From Desulfovibrio inopinatus DSM 10711 (lineage in GTDB: Bacteria; Desulfobacterota; Desulfovibrionia; Desulfovibrionales; Desulfovibrionaceae), in contig NZ_AUBP01000001.1 in NCBI RefSeq assembly GCF_000429305.1, positions 62,001-126,000 on the forward strand: a DNA stretch of 64,000 nt, in the 5' to 3' direction. This document shows positions 9,034 to 16,021 of the stretch, piece after piece (positions within the stretch are counted from its first letter, which is position 1; the number at the start of each line of letters is the position of its first letter). The translations under genes and the position numbers were made by a program. The notes below the pieces were generated by a model. The model was not told where the DNA came from. It saw nothing but the letters and a program-made list of their open reading frames with translations, and ran no database searches.

Positions 9034-10464
9034 GTGACCAAGGCTCCGACGCAAGAAGATGATGAATCGTTCGGGTTGCTTAAAGTCGTTTCCTGGAGTT
9101 CGATTGTCCTGATCTTGCTGTCGGGCCTTGTTCTCTCGATTTTTCTCGCCAATTACACCCGCCGCTCCATTCTGGAGCGGCAGCAGGAATTTGCTCTCCT
9201 TCTCGCGGAAAATCTGAATCACCAGATTTTCACTCGATTCACGTTGCCGGCCGTTGTTCGGTACGGTGGCGTGGAATTGCAGCAAAAAGAACAATACGAA
9301 TTGCTTGAAAAGGTGATCACGTCGACAACACATAGTTTTCACGTGATGGAAGTTCGTATTTACGGATTCAATCGTGACGTTTCCTATGCCACGGATAAAG
9401 CGCTCGTCGGCCGACGGGACATGGCAGGGGAAGCCGTCGAAAAGGCGATTGAAGAAGGAACGACGAGTTTTCAACTTGTCAGTCGTGTCGATAATCTGCT
9501 CGCGATTTTCGACTTTCGAGCCAAGCCGGAAACTGTGGTGTTGCGGACCTATTACCCGTTACGTGCCGAGCGTGCTTTGGATGAAGCCGGCCCGATCACC
9601 GGGGTTCTGGAGCTCTCGCAGGATATTAGCCAGGACTATCAAAACGTCATTATTTTTCAGCGTATTATTATTTTGTCGGCGCTCGGTGTCTCGGTGGCGC
9701 TGGCGCTCGTTGTGCGGATGATCCTCAAGAGGGCTGATCGCGTTATTTTCGAGCGTCGCCGGGAGCGTGAACAGCTTGAGCGTGAATTGCAGCAACAGGA
9801 ACGACTCGCCAGCATGGGACGCGTGGTCGCCGGTATTGCGCATGAAATTCGTAACCCTCTCGGTATTATTCGGAGCACGGCTGAACTGCTCGTCAGCAAA
9901 AACAAAGATGCTACCGATATCAACAAGAAGTTGCTTCAGGCTATTTTTGATGAATCCAAACGATTGAGCAAAACCGTGACGGACTTTCTCGACTACGCTC
10001 GCCCCAAAGCCCCACGGGTTGAGGATGTCGATGTCAGTCGCTTGCTCGACCAGGCGCTTACGTTCCTCGAACCGAAATGTCACCAACAGAACATCGCGCA
10101 ACACCGTGAGTACCCCGAACATTTACCGATCAAAGGGGACAAAGACCTGCTGTACCGCGCCGTCTATAACATCGTGACCAATGCCATCGACGCCATGGCC
10201 AGCGTTCCGGATAAGGATCATAGCTTGACGGTGACAGGAAACGTTGAAGCAGGGCATGTGGTGGTGAGTATTCACGATACCGGGCCTGGATTGTCAAACG
10301 AGACCAAAGACAAGCTCCTTGATCCGTTTTTTACGACAAAAGATACCGGCACCGGCTTGGGATTAGCCATTACCGCCAATATCCTGGAGAGCCACGAAGC
10401 AAAACTTGAACTCGATAATGCTCCGGACGGTGGTGCGAGCTTTACGATGACGTTTCCGGCGTAA
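9034..10464 (+). CDS. Membrane-bound sensor histidine kinase (NtrB/ZraS-like)
   Basis: 476 residues from a GTG start only 3 bases behind pgi. Two transmembrane helices (about 21-40 and 208-230) bracket a periplasmic sensor region of about 165 residues. Then come a coiled segment rich in Arg/Glu, a HisKA domain with H270 in GIAHEIRNPLGIIRS and an ATPase domain with IVTNAIDAM, DTGPGLS and TGTGLGLAI. The HEIRNPL form is typical of kinases that act on NtrC-type sigma-54 regulators. No cognate regulator is adjacent. The sensor region is not recognisable beyond a possible Cache-like fold. Confidence 0.92.
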   Translation: MTKAPTQEDDESFGLLKVVSWSSIVLILLSGLVLSIFLANYTRRSILERQQEFALLLAENLNHQIFTRFTLPAVVRYGGVELQQKEQYELLEKVITSTTHSFHVMEVRIYGFNRDVSYATDKALVGRRDMAGEAVEKAIEEGTTSFQLVSRVDNLLAIFDFRAKPETVVLRTYYPLRAERALDEAGPITGVLELSQDISQDYQNVIIFQRIIILSALGVSVALALVVRMILKRADRVIFERRREREQLERELQQQERLASMGRVVAGIAHEIRNPLGIIRSTAELLVSKNKDATDINKKLLQAIFDESKRLSKTVTDFLDYARPKAPRVEDVDVSRLLDQALTFLEPKCHQQNIAQHREYPEHLPIKGDKDLLYRAVYNIVTNAIDAMASVPDKDHSLTVTGNVEAGHVVVSIHDTGPGLSNETKDKLLDPFFTTKDTGTGLGLAITANILESHEAKLELDNAPDGGASFTMTFPA

Positions 10465-10488
10465 GCGGTATGTTTTTCGTCAAGAATA

Positions 10489-10509
10489 GGGGACAGGCGA
10501 AATATGTTG
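10489..10509 (+). repeat. Left inverted end of the RAYT unit
   Basis: 21 bases starting GGGGACAGGC; pairs with 11720-11740 in inverted orientation (19/21). Confidence 0.8.
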
Positions 10510-10742
10510 GCCTGGTAATTGTTTTCAATGTTACAGGTCGTCAAGCGAGTAGAGCGTGGAGCTTCCTCATGTACATTTGCTGGAGTGCTTGTTTCGAGAT
10601 GTGTAGCAGTGCGTTGCTATCGCAGAAGCAATGGTGCAACGGCGTAAAAAAGGAAAAGATATCCCATTGTAGTGAGATACTCATGACGAATCGATCGTCA
10701 TACTGTCACGCGTAGAAAGCTGGGAAAGAGAGAGTGACGCAT

Positions 10743-11657
10743 TTACCCCGTCGACTCCGTCAGTCGTTTGAGCGAGTACATGTCGAGTCCGGAGATATTC
10801 TGTGGCGAGCGTTTTGTTGCTCCAGCTAAGCCGAGATGTTGGGCAACGCTGTGAATGAACGACTTGGAGCCGATAATACCGGAATCGGTGAACCAGCGTG
10901 TGCGCAGGCGGAAACGTTCGGCTCGTGAGTATGAAAAGTTGGTCTGACGGGTTTGATCGATAAGATCAGTGTTGAGCGTTTTGCCTTTGTTCGATGGTAT
11001 CGCCCCGGTTTCATAGAGAAACTGCCTGTAAAGGCGTTGTCTTTCTTCCGGCTCAATATCGCTGTCAGCCAGTCCGAAATCCAGGCTGAGCAGGTGGTCG
11101 TGATTTCCCGTTTGGAGATGATAGCCAATGGAACTCCATCGGTAGTTCTCTGGCTTGCGTACAATACCTGCGCGTACCGGATTGAGATCAATATATGCCA
11201 AACAATTGATCAATGCATGACCATCTTCAACGAGAACACTTTTATATCGCTCTCCCCACAGTGTGCCACGACGAGCATGTCGTTTATTGTAGATGCGTGA
11301 AAACGTCTGTTTTATTTCGCGCATAAATTCCGATAAGCTTGTCCATTTGCGTCGAAGTTCCATGAGGCGGTTATGACTGGTGTATGCATCATCACCATAA
11401 ACCTGTTGGAATCGCATTTGGATATCATGCTCGGCAATACTGTCTTCGGGATGCATTCGAACAAGAAGATGGAAGTGATTGCCCATCAGAGCAAAACCGA
11501 TGATGTCACAAAAGTAGATTTTGGAGAAACGTCGAATAACAGAGAGTAATATCTCTTTCTCTCCATCGCCAAATGGAAATCCATCCAAAGCAGTACGGGA
11601 CATAACATGATAGACGCTTGGTCTGTCCTGGAGAAGAAGTCGTGGTGCACGTGGCAT
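10743..11657 (-). CDS. REP-associated tyrosine transposase (RAYT, IS200-like Y1 family)
   Basis: 304 residues from an ATG at 11657 preceded by GCGAGGCGCTC; the frame is open 13 codons further up but without a site. The HUH metal-binding motif is seen as GNHFHLLV, and the RAYT signature as AYIDLNPVRAGIV. MPRAPRLLLQDRPSVYHVMSR is the usual family N-terminus, and a C-terminal domain of about 80 residues follows. These single-strand-specific enzymes cut and rejoin hairpin-forming repeats. The gene is intact, with no internal stop, so the enzyme may be active. It lies inside matching inverted ends 10489/11740. Confidence 0.93.
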   Translation of the reverse strand: MPRAPRLLLQDRPSVYHVMSRTALDGFPFGDGEKEILLSVIRRFSKIYFCDIIGFALMGNHFHLLVRMHPEDSIAEHDIQMRFQQVYGDDAYTSHNRLMELRRKWTSLSEFMREIKQTFSRIYNKRHARRGTLWGERYKSVLVEDGHALINCLAYIDLNPVRAGIVRKPENYRWSSIGYHLQTGNHDHLLSLDFGLADSDIEPEERQRLYRQFLYETGAIPSNKGKTLNTDLIDQTRQTNFSYSRAERFRLRTRWFTDSGIIGSKSFIHSVAQHLGLAGATKRSPQNISGLDMYSLKRLTESTG

Positions 11658-11719
11658 GAGCGCCTCGCTGTTAACGTTCGATATTGTATGCAACAATTAC
11701 CGACAGGTTCATATGGCGT

Positions 11720-11740
11720 CAACATAATTTGCCTGTCCCC
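11720..11740 (-). repeat. Right inverted end of the RAYT unit
   Basis: 21 bases ending GCCTGTCCCC, the inverted copy of 10489-10509. It lies 62 bases upstream of the transposase start, so it may also lie in or near the transposase promoter. Confidence 0.8.
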
Positions 11741-11808
11741 ATTTTGCTTTCGTGGAGGAATGGTTTAAGAACATATTCCCATAATTGGTCTATGAGGAGG
11801 AATACGGC

Positions 11809-12903
11809 ATGAAGTTGCGTTGCTTGTGGTGTTCGATGTGTCTGATGGTGTTGAGCTTGGTCTGCACTGGACCTGTTACGGCTGCTGATGAAGGAAAAAG
11901 TCAGGAAGCCCTGGCTCTGGTCCGCATTGTGAGTCTACAAACTGCCGATAATATCGAACTCGGCCTTGGATTATGCGAACGTAGCGTGGAAGCTTTAGGA
12001 CAGGAATTCGTCAAATTACGCGCTGAAACACCCGTTCCCGATGCGGGCAAAAAAGTTCTCTGGAAAAAGCGTTTCGAACAGCAAGACGACGTCACGTTGT
12101 TTGCCTTGCCCGGTCAAAAGTTTGGTCCTATGGCCTTTCAGGCGCCAGCTCCATCGCTTCTTGCCTATACGAATGGAGTCTTTTCCGACGATGTTTTTCG
12201 CGACCTGGAAACCTTTGTCCATATTTGGCCGTCGTTTCAGGCTGCGTATAAAACCTTTGGCTATTCCTGGGTCTATCTGACCACTGTGAATGAAGCCTTT
12301 CTCATTTATCCGCGCTTACCGCTTAAAGATGCTGTCGCGAATTCTAAACCGACGGAAAAACATTTTTATACAGTTGCCGACTTTGCAAACCGAAAACCCC
12401 GGTGGGAGCGGCCGTATCTCGATCTGGCCGGCGCAGGTATGATGGTAACGGTTTCGGCGCCTATGTTTGATGGCGATGCCACTCTTGGGGTTGTTTCTCG
12501 TGATGTAACGCTTGACCAAATTAGTCGTAAAGTCCTTGCTGCTTCGACTATGTTGGATGGGTTGACGAGTGTGTTAGTGCTGCCCGACGGGCTTGCGGTG
12601 GCCGCGTCCGATACGGCATTGCAAAAGGAAATTGATACCGTCAATAGCAAAGCCAAAGCCGCCGTACTGTATTATCGCGATGCTGCAGGGATCGCCACAG
12701 TGAGTGACATGCATGGCATCGCATCGAAGGATGCACTTGCGAATGCTGTTGTGGAAGAAGCTTTAAAACGTGTTCTCGATGCGGGGGATGCGGATGTTCT
12801 TGGGTTTACACATCGCGGTCCATCCGGTTCCGCCGCTGTCGCCGTTTCCGGTTCGGTTTCTCCGCCCTGGTTTGTCGTCAGCTTCAAACCAATTTCCGAG
12901 TAA
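11809..12903 (+). CDS. Exported Cache-domain protein without a transducer domain
   Basis: 364 residues from an ATG at 11809 preceded by GAGGAGGAATACGGC; the frame extends 8 codons upstream. A signal peptide (MKLRCLWCSMCLMVLSLVCT, then PVTAADE) predicts export to the periplasm. The middle part has the double-Cache pattern: FLIYPRLPLKDAV, RWERPYLDLAGAGMMVTVSAP and GDATLGVVSRDVTLDQI. Such domains normally sense small ligands at the front of kinases or chemoreceptors. Here nothing follows: no membrane helix, HAMP or signalling domain. It may be a free binding protein that works with a separate receptor. It ends just before a very strong hairpin. Confidence 0.85.
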   Translation: MKLRCLWCSMCLMVLSLVCTGPVTAADEGKSQEALALVRIVSLQTADNIELGLGLCERSVEALGQEFVKLRAETPVPDAGKKVLWKKRFEQQDDVTLFALPGQKFGPMAFQAPAPSLLAYTNGVFSDDVFRDLETFVHIWPSFQAAYKTFGYSWVYLTTVNEAFLIYPRLPLKDAVANSKPTEKHFYTVADFANRKPRWERPYLDLAGAGMMVTVSAPMFDGDATLGVVSRDVTLDQISRKVLAASTMLDGLTSVLVLPDGLAVAASDTALQKEIDTVNSKAKAAVLYYRDAAGIATVSDMHGIASKDALANAVVEEALKRVLDAGDADVLGFTHRGPSGSAAVAVSGSVSPPWFVVSFKPISE

Positions 12904-12911
12904 GATTACTA

Positions 12912-12953
12912 CGCCATTTAAAAAGGCCCCCTTAGGGGCCTTTTTAAATGGCG
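12912..12953 (+). terminator. Perfect 19-bp hairpin terminator
   Basis: Arms 12912-12930 and 12935-12953 are perfect inverted copies (CGCCATTTAAAAAGGCCCC on the left) around the loop CTTA. The GC-rich core is followed by TTTTT on the plus strand and, by symmetry, on the minus strand. It can stop transcription from both sides. Confidence 0.93.
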
Positions 12954-13018
12954 GTTTGCGCGCATGTTTGTCGCGTGTCGTCTACGACAGCCGCCATGCT
13001 CTTGGGGGGCATGTGATT

Positions 13019-13357
13019 TTACGCTGCTCTGTACGTTGAACGAGCCTGCTTTCTGGGAGAAAACCGATACAGGTCTTCCTGAATCAGTTTCAACGTACAG
13101 AGTGAATATCGTTCCATGCTACCAAGTTCTTTATCGTGCACAGAAACAACGCATTCAATCGTTGTTTCGTTATATAATGTCGCTGTGTGAGTTGCCCCAG
13201 AATATGCTTCATCGAATGAAATAAAGCACATTTTTCTTTTCCCATTGACGACAAGAGAGAAGATCATGTCTTCCATATTATGGGGTAAAGCGTGATGATA
13301 GTGCGTGTGTAGTCTTCCCATGGAGCACTTCTTCGATACAGGCAGCGAACCGGTCAA
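13019..13357 (-). CDS. Unrecognised small frame, possibly part of a broken gene
   Basis: A minus-strand frame of up to 112 residues from a TTG at 13357; Met codons at 13321 and 13276 are alternatives. The stretch MEDMIFSLVVNGKRKMCFIS and the following residues look protein-like, but no family is recognised. The reading frame is open further upstream to about 13450, without a start codon I can support, into the region of the 64-residue frame at 13366-13560. The two may be pieces of one frameshifted gene. No clear ribosome binding site. Confidence 0.35.
   Translation of the reverse strand: MTGSLPVSKKCSMGRLHTHYHHALPHNMEDMIFSLVVNGKRKMCFISFDEAYSGATHTATLYNETTIECVVSVHDKELGSMERYSLCTLKLIQEDLYRFSPRKQARSTYRAA
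13027..13102. repeat. 14-bp perfect inverted repeat with 48-bp spacer
   Basis: CTCTGTACGTTGAA at 13027-13040 recurs inverted as TTCAACGTACAGAG at 13089-13102. It lies in the 3' part of an uncertain small gene and has no T-run. Confidence 0.7.
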
Positions 13358-13365
13358 CGGTAGCG

Positions 13366-13560
13366 TCAGCCGCGAGAGATCACATTCAACGTATTCAGAA
13401 TGGTTCTGTTCTTTTGAGGAAGTGTTCGGACAAGATCGCGGAACGTATCAATGCTATGCCTTTGAGTATGTCCGTCGTGATCAAGTCTTGTATACACTCC
13501 CGGCCACGTCTCAATTTCAATTTTCACTGGAGTTGACAGGCTGCCTGTATGTTTCTTCAT
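13366..13560 (-). CDS. Hypothetical 64-residue protein, possibly the front of a broken gene
   Basis: Starts MKKHTGSLSTPVKIEIETW behind GGAAAGGTC, a plausible ribosome binding site. Ends at a TGA at 13366. No family recognised. A second frame continues downstream on the same strand (13019-13357) with a one-step frame change, so this could be the N-terminal part of a frameshifted gene. A plus-strand frame of 80-odd residues (13305-13562) also overlaps it. The coding status of the whole 13019-13560 block is unresolved. Confidence 0.4.
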   Translation of the reverse strand: MKKHTGSLSTPVKIEIETWPGVYTRLDHDGHTQRHSIDTFRDLVRTLPQKNRTILNTLNVISRG

Positions 13561-13599
13561 GACCTTTCCCTTGATTCTTGTGAAAGAAAATTTCGTCCC

Positions 13600-14013
13600 C
13601 TACTCTGGGTCTCCAAAGACTTGGCGATCCAATTCTTTTGGGTCGAGTTCCTTTATAGAATGAATCACTGCGATGATGCGGTCCAATTCTGCCTGTTGAG
13701 ACGGGTTCAAGTCTGGCTTGAACTTATTGACTGTTTCTTCAAAAACGTTATCCATCGCCGGCTTGCATTGCTGGAGAGCCTTCTGGAATTGAGGGCGTGA
13801 CTGAACAAAAACAGCCTTGGCTTTCTCTTCTTGTTCTTGAGTCAGCCCGAGATGATCGGCAAGTCGGGAAAAGAATGGAGGTACTCCCGCCTTCATCTGG
13901 GCATCCATTCGAGCGTGCATCAGGTAGAAGTGATATTGACTCCCCACTACACCGATACCGAGCCCGGAGAAGAAAACGAGTGCAACGACAAACCAGGCTT
14001 TCCATGTGCGCAT
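13600..14013 (-). CDS. Spy/CpxP-like periplasmic stress sensor protein, membrane-anchored
   Basis: 137 residues. An N-terminal hydrophobic segment (WFVVALVFFSGLGIGVVG) anchors or exports it. The rest is predicted helical with an LTxxQ-like element (LGLTQEQEEKAKAVF, about 55-70) and a second similar element (LNPSQQAELDRI), as in the Spy/CpxP/ZraP group of periplasmic chaperone-like sensors. It follows an anti-sigma-like gene and an ECF sigma gene on the same strand with a good ribosome binding site (AAGGAGTCAATCC). It probably belongs to the same envelope-stress regulon; heavy-metal sensing is possible but not shown. Confidence 0.75.
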   Translation of the reverse strand: MRTWKAWFVVALVFFSGLGIGVVGSQYHFYLMHARMDAQMKAGVPPFFSRLADHLGLTQEQEEKAKAVFVQSRPQFQKALQQCKPAMDNVFEETVNKFKPDLNPSQQAELDRIIAVIHSIKELDPKELDRQVFGDPE

Positions 14014-14068
14014 GGATTGACTCCTTTAAAAAATAGAGACTATCAGATATACGGACATATCGGACTCC

Positions 14069-14383
14069 TTAAATTGGAAATGTTATGATGTAAGACTCCA
14101 GATAATGAGCTGCGAGTAAGGCTCTTTCGGCTGCAGCCGACTGCATGGAGATCCAGATCGCAATACCAGTTGCACTTGCCGCCATTCCCCAAGCTGCTGG
14201 CCAAAATGAAGCCAGCGATTGTAACAGCGACGGTGTTCTCTGGGCTGCCATGACAGCGGCTTCGGTATGGATTTGGGCCATAACTCCTCGTCGCCAATCC
14301 GCATTGAGACGGCCCGAAGGAGCTGTTGTATTGTGCGCGGTGCGCAACATCTTTTCCAATTGAGCGAATTCCTTTTCGTTCAT
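14069..14383 (-). CDS. Probable membrane anti-sigma factor for the adjacent ECF sigma
   Basis: 104 residues. A soluble N-terminal part (MNEKEFAQLEKMLRTAHNTT) is followed by one membrane helix (FWPAAWGMAASATGIAIWIS, about 60-80). The start overlaps the ECF sigma stop codon (ATGA at 14380-14383). Size, single helix and coupling to an ECF gene are typical of anti-sigma factors. No zinc-binding HxxxCxxC motif is present, so it is not a ZAS-type protein. The assignment rests mainly on context. Confidence 0.65.
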   Translation of the reverse strand: MNEKEFAQLEKMLRTAHNTTAPSGRLNADWRRGVMAQIHTEAAVMAAQRTPSLLQSLASFWPAAWGMAASATGIAIWISMQSAAAERALLAAHYLESYIITFPI

Positions 14384-15000
14384 TGTACGTCCTCCACCAA
14401 AGCGTCCTGCATAATGGTGCGAAGTTTCTTTCGGGCACGATGGGCCCGTACTTTTACGGCTACTGAACTCATATCCAGCATTTTTGCCGCTTCTGAAACG
14501 GAATATTCTTCCAAATGAACCAACGTTACTACCATTCTGTCCTCAGCCGATAAACGACTCAACCCATATTGCAATAGTTCTCGCGAGTCGTCGATGGCTT
14601 CCTGTCGGTCATGGTTGTTGAGCGACTCTTCATGCATCAGGCAATCGAGCCAATCTCCACGTCCTGTATCGAGTGTTGCAAACGGTGTTTCGTGACGGGC
14701 ATACTCCTTACGCCAGAAGTCGAGACATGTGCGCACCGCTATCGTGCGAAGCCAAGCGGGAAAACAGCCGGATTCTTGAAATCCCCCTAACGCATTGAAG
14801 GCTCGGATAAACGCATCTTGTGCGACATCCGGTACTTTGTCCGTCGGAACCTTACGGCTTACAATGGAATCCACCAACCCGCTATGTCGACGAACCAACT
14901 CTTCGAATCGGTGAACATTCCCTGCTAAAACTGCTGCAACCGCCTGACGGTCCAGTTCGGCCTCGGTCTGCTCCTCGATCTTGTGCTTAGAGAAATTCAT
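14380..15000 (-). CDS. ECF-type RNA polymerase sigma factor
   Basis: 206 residues from an ATG at 15000 behind AGGATGGA; the frame stays open far upstream by chance. Region 2 is seen in FEELVRRHSGLVDSIVSRKV and DVAQDAFIRAFNALGGFQ, with AWLRTIAVRTCLDFWRKE completing it. Region 4 contains LSAEDRMVVTLVHLEEYSVS and EAAKMLDMSSVAVKVRAHRA, a helix-turn-helix that reads the -35 element. It overlaps the anti-sigma-like gene and is followed by the Spy-like gene, so the three likely form an autoregulated envelope-stress unit. Confidence 0.93.
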   Translation of the reverse strand: MNFSKHKIEEQTEAELDRQAVAAVLAGNVHRFEELVRRHSGLVDSIVSRKVPTDKVPDVAQDAFIRAFNALGGFQESGCFPAWLRTIAVRTCLDFWRKEYARHETPFATLDTGRGDWLDCLMHEESLNNHDRQEAIDDSRELLQYGLSRLSAEDRMVVTLVHLEEYSVSEAAKMLDMSSVAVKVRAHRARKKLRTIMQDALVEDVQ

Positions 15001-15348
15001 TCCATCCTGCCCAGGCCGCGTCTCGAAGCCGGGGGCCCATCCTGTGGCACCCGGTCTGCGAGACGTCAGGCAAAGCGGTTTGCCCAATCCGTAAGGTATC
15101 GGTTGCGACGCCTGAATCCATGGTGAACACAACCGAGGATGACAATCGGGACCGTTGGAAATCCTCTCCAAAGGAGAACAAACGTCATCGCTGGATAGTC
15201 TATCGTTTTGGAAGAAACGACGGTTACATTTAAGACGAACACGAAGGAGAAAAAGGAGATTTTTATTTGCTAAAGAAGCAGTTAGCTCATCATGAGGGCA
15301 ATTCGCACGAAAAAGAGTCCGTGCTGGAGAGATGAAAAGAAAAGATAT
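15001..15348. other. Intergenic stretch upstream of the ECF operon
   Basis: About 350 bases between the ECF sigma start and the lipoprotein terminator. It should contain the ECF operon promoter (minus strand). I could not assign a -35/-10 pair. No small gene is supported. Confidence 0.5.
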
Positions 15349-15383
15349 GTACAGCCGATATCCTCTGGAGAAATCGGCTGTAC
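15349..15383 (-). terminator. Terminator of the lipoprotein gene
   Basis: Arms GTACAGCCGAT (15349-15359) and ATCGGCTGTAC (15373-15383) form an 11-bp stem. Read on the minus strand it is followed by ATATCTTTTCTTTTC, a T-rich tract, 9 bases after the stop codon. Confidence 0.8.
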
Positions 15384-15391
15384 TCCAAGGG

Positions 15392-15820
15392 TTACTTGGT
15401 AATGAGGCGCATAGGCGAGTCAAATTCTCGGCCTGCCCAGTTGTGCCACACTTTGCCGTCTTTATAAAAAAACTTAGACGCATCGACTGTGCTGCGCATG
15501 GTGTCTCCATTGATGACAAACGGAGCCCATCCATCATAGGTCCGTCCATGCTTGGGGTCTTTCCAATAGTAATATACGGCGTACTTGTCGCCTTTCTTGA
15601 TAAGCCAGTAGTCGAAAGTATGTGGCTTGTTGAATTGTGTCGGTGGATCTCGACGCCAGAACCCAAGCAATTCAGGATTGGGTGGAGTGATGACCTTGGC
15701 GTAGACAGTCGGTTCACTGGCCACATCTTCTGGAGTAATATGGTACAACCAGGGGCCGGATGAACTGCAACTGATGGCCAAGAACATCAGACTTATCATG
15801 ATACAGGCAAGTCGTTTCAA
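15392..15820 (-). CDS. Putative lipoprotein of unknown function
   Basis: 142 residues from a TTG start at 15820, chosen because AAAGGAGA stands 6 bases upstream and because it gives a clean lipoprotein signal (MKRLACIMISLMFLAISC, lipobox LAISC with Cys 18). The mature part is rich in Trp, Tyr and Pro (GPWLYHITPEDV, GKVWHNWAGREFDSPMRL) and looks like a small beta-rich domain. No family recognised. Monocistronic: a terminator follows, and the divergent sigma-54 activator gene begins 201 bases away. Confidence 0.75.
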   Translation of the reverse strand: MKRLACIMISLMFLAISCSSSGPWLYHITPEDVASEPTVYAKVITPPNPELLGFWRRDPPTQFNKPHTFDYWLIKKGDKYAVYYYWKDPKHGRTYDGWAPFVINGDTMRSTVDASKFFYKDGKVWHNWAGREFDSPMRLITK

Positions 15821-16021
15821 CGTCCGTCTCCTTTGTTTGGGTGCGAATGTGGTATGCAATCGTACTCTGAGAGGAAGGTCACAAGCAATACTTTTCGTCT
15901 TTGCTTCTTGGTTTGTAAAAAACATATCAAAAAAGTAGAGCCGACTGTTGAACTCTTTACACCGGGGTCAGGCAGTGGCAAATTCATTTTGATACCAACG
16001 GAGTATAACCACGGGGCAGAA

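Larger units (their letters stand above)
10489..11740. mobile_element. RAYT transposase unit with 21-bp imperfect inverted ends
   Basis: The sequence at 10489-10509 begins GGGGACAGGC and ends ATGTTG. Its reverse complement recurs at 11720-11740, with 19 of 21 positions identical (mismatches at positions 11 and 14). The 1252-bp unit holds one IS200-like REP-associated transposase gene. RAYT genes are usually flanked by REP-type repeats in opposite orientation; here these look like terminal repeats. No clear target duplication is visible (left flank ends AATA, right flank begins ATTTTG). It sits between a kinase gene and a Cache-protein gene without breaking either. Confidence 0.75.

Noticed and set aside
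15001-15726. Long upstream continuation of the ECF sigma reading frame (about 240 more codons on the minus strand)
   Set aside because: It overlaps the lipoprotein gene in another frame, has no domain pattern and no ribosome binding site, while the internal ATG at 15000 gives a normal ECF N-terminus.
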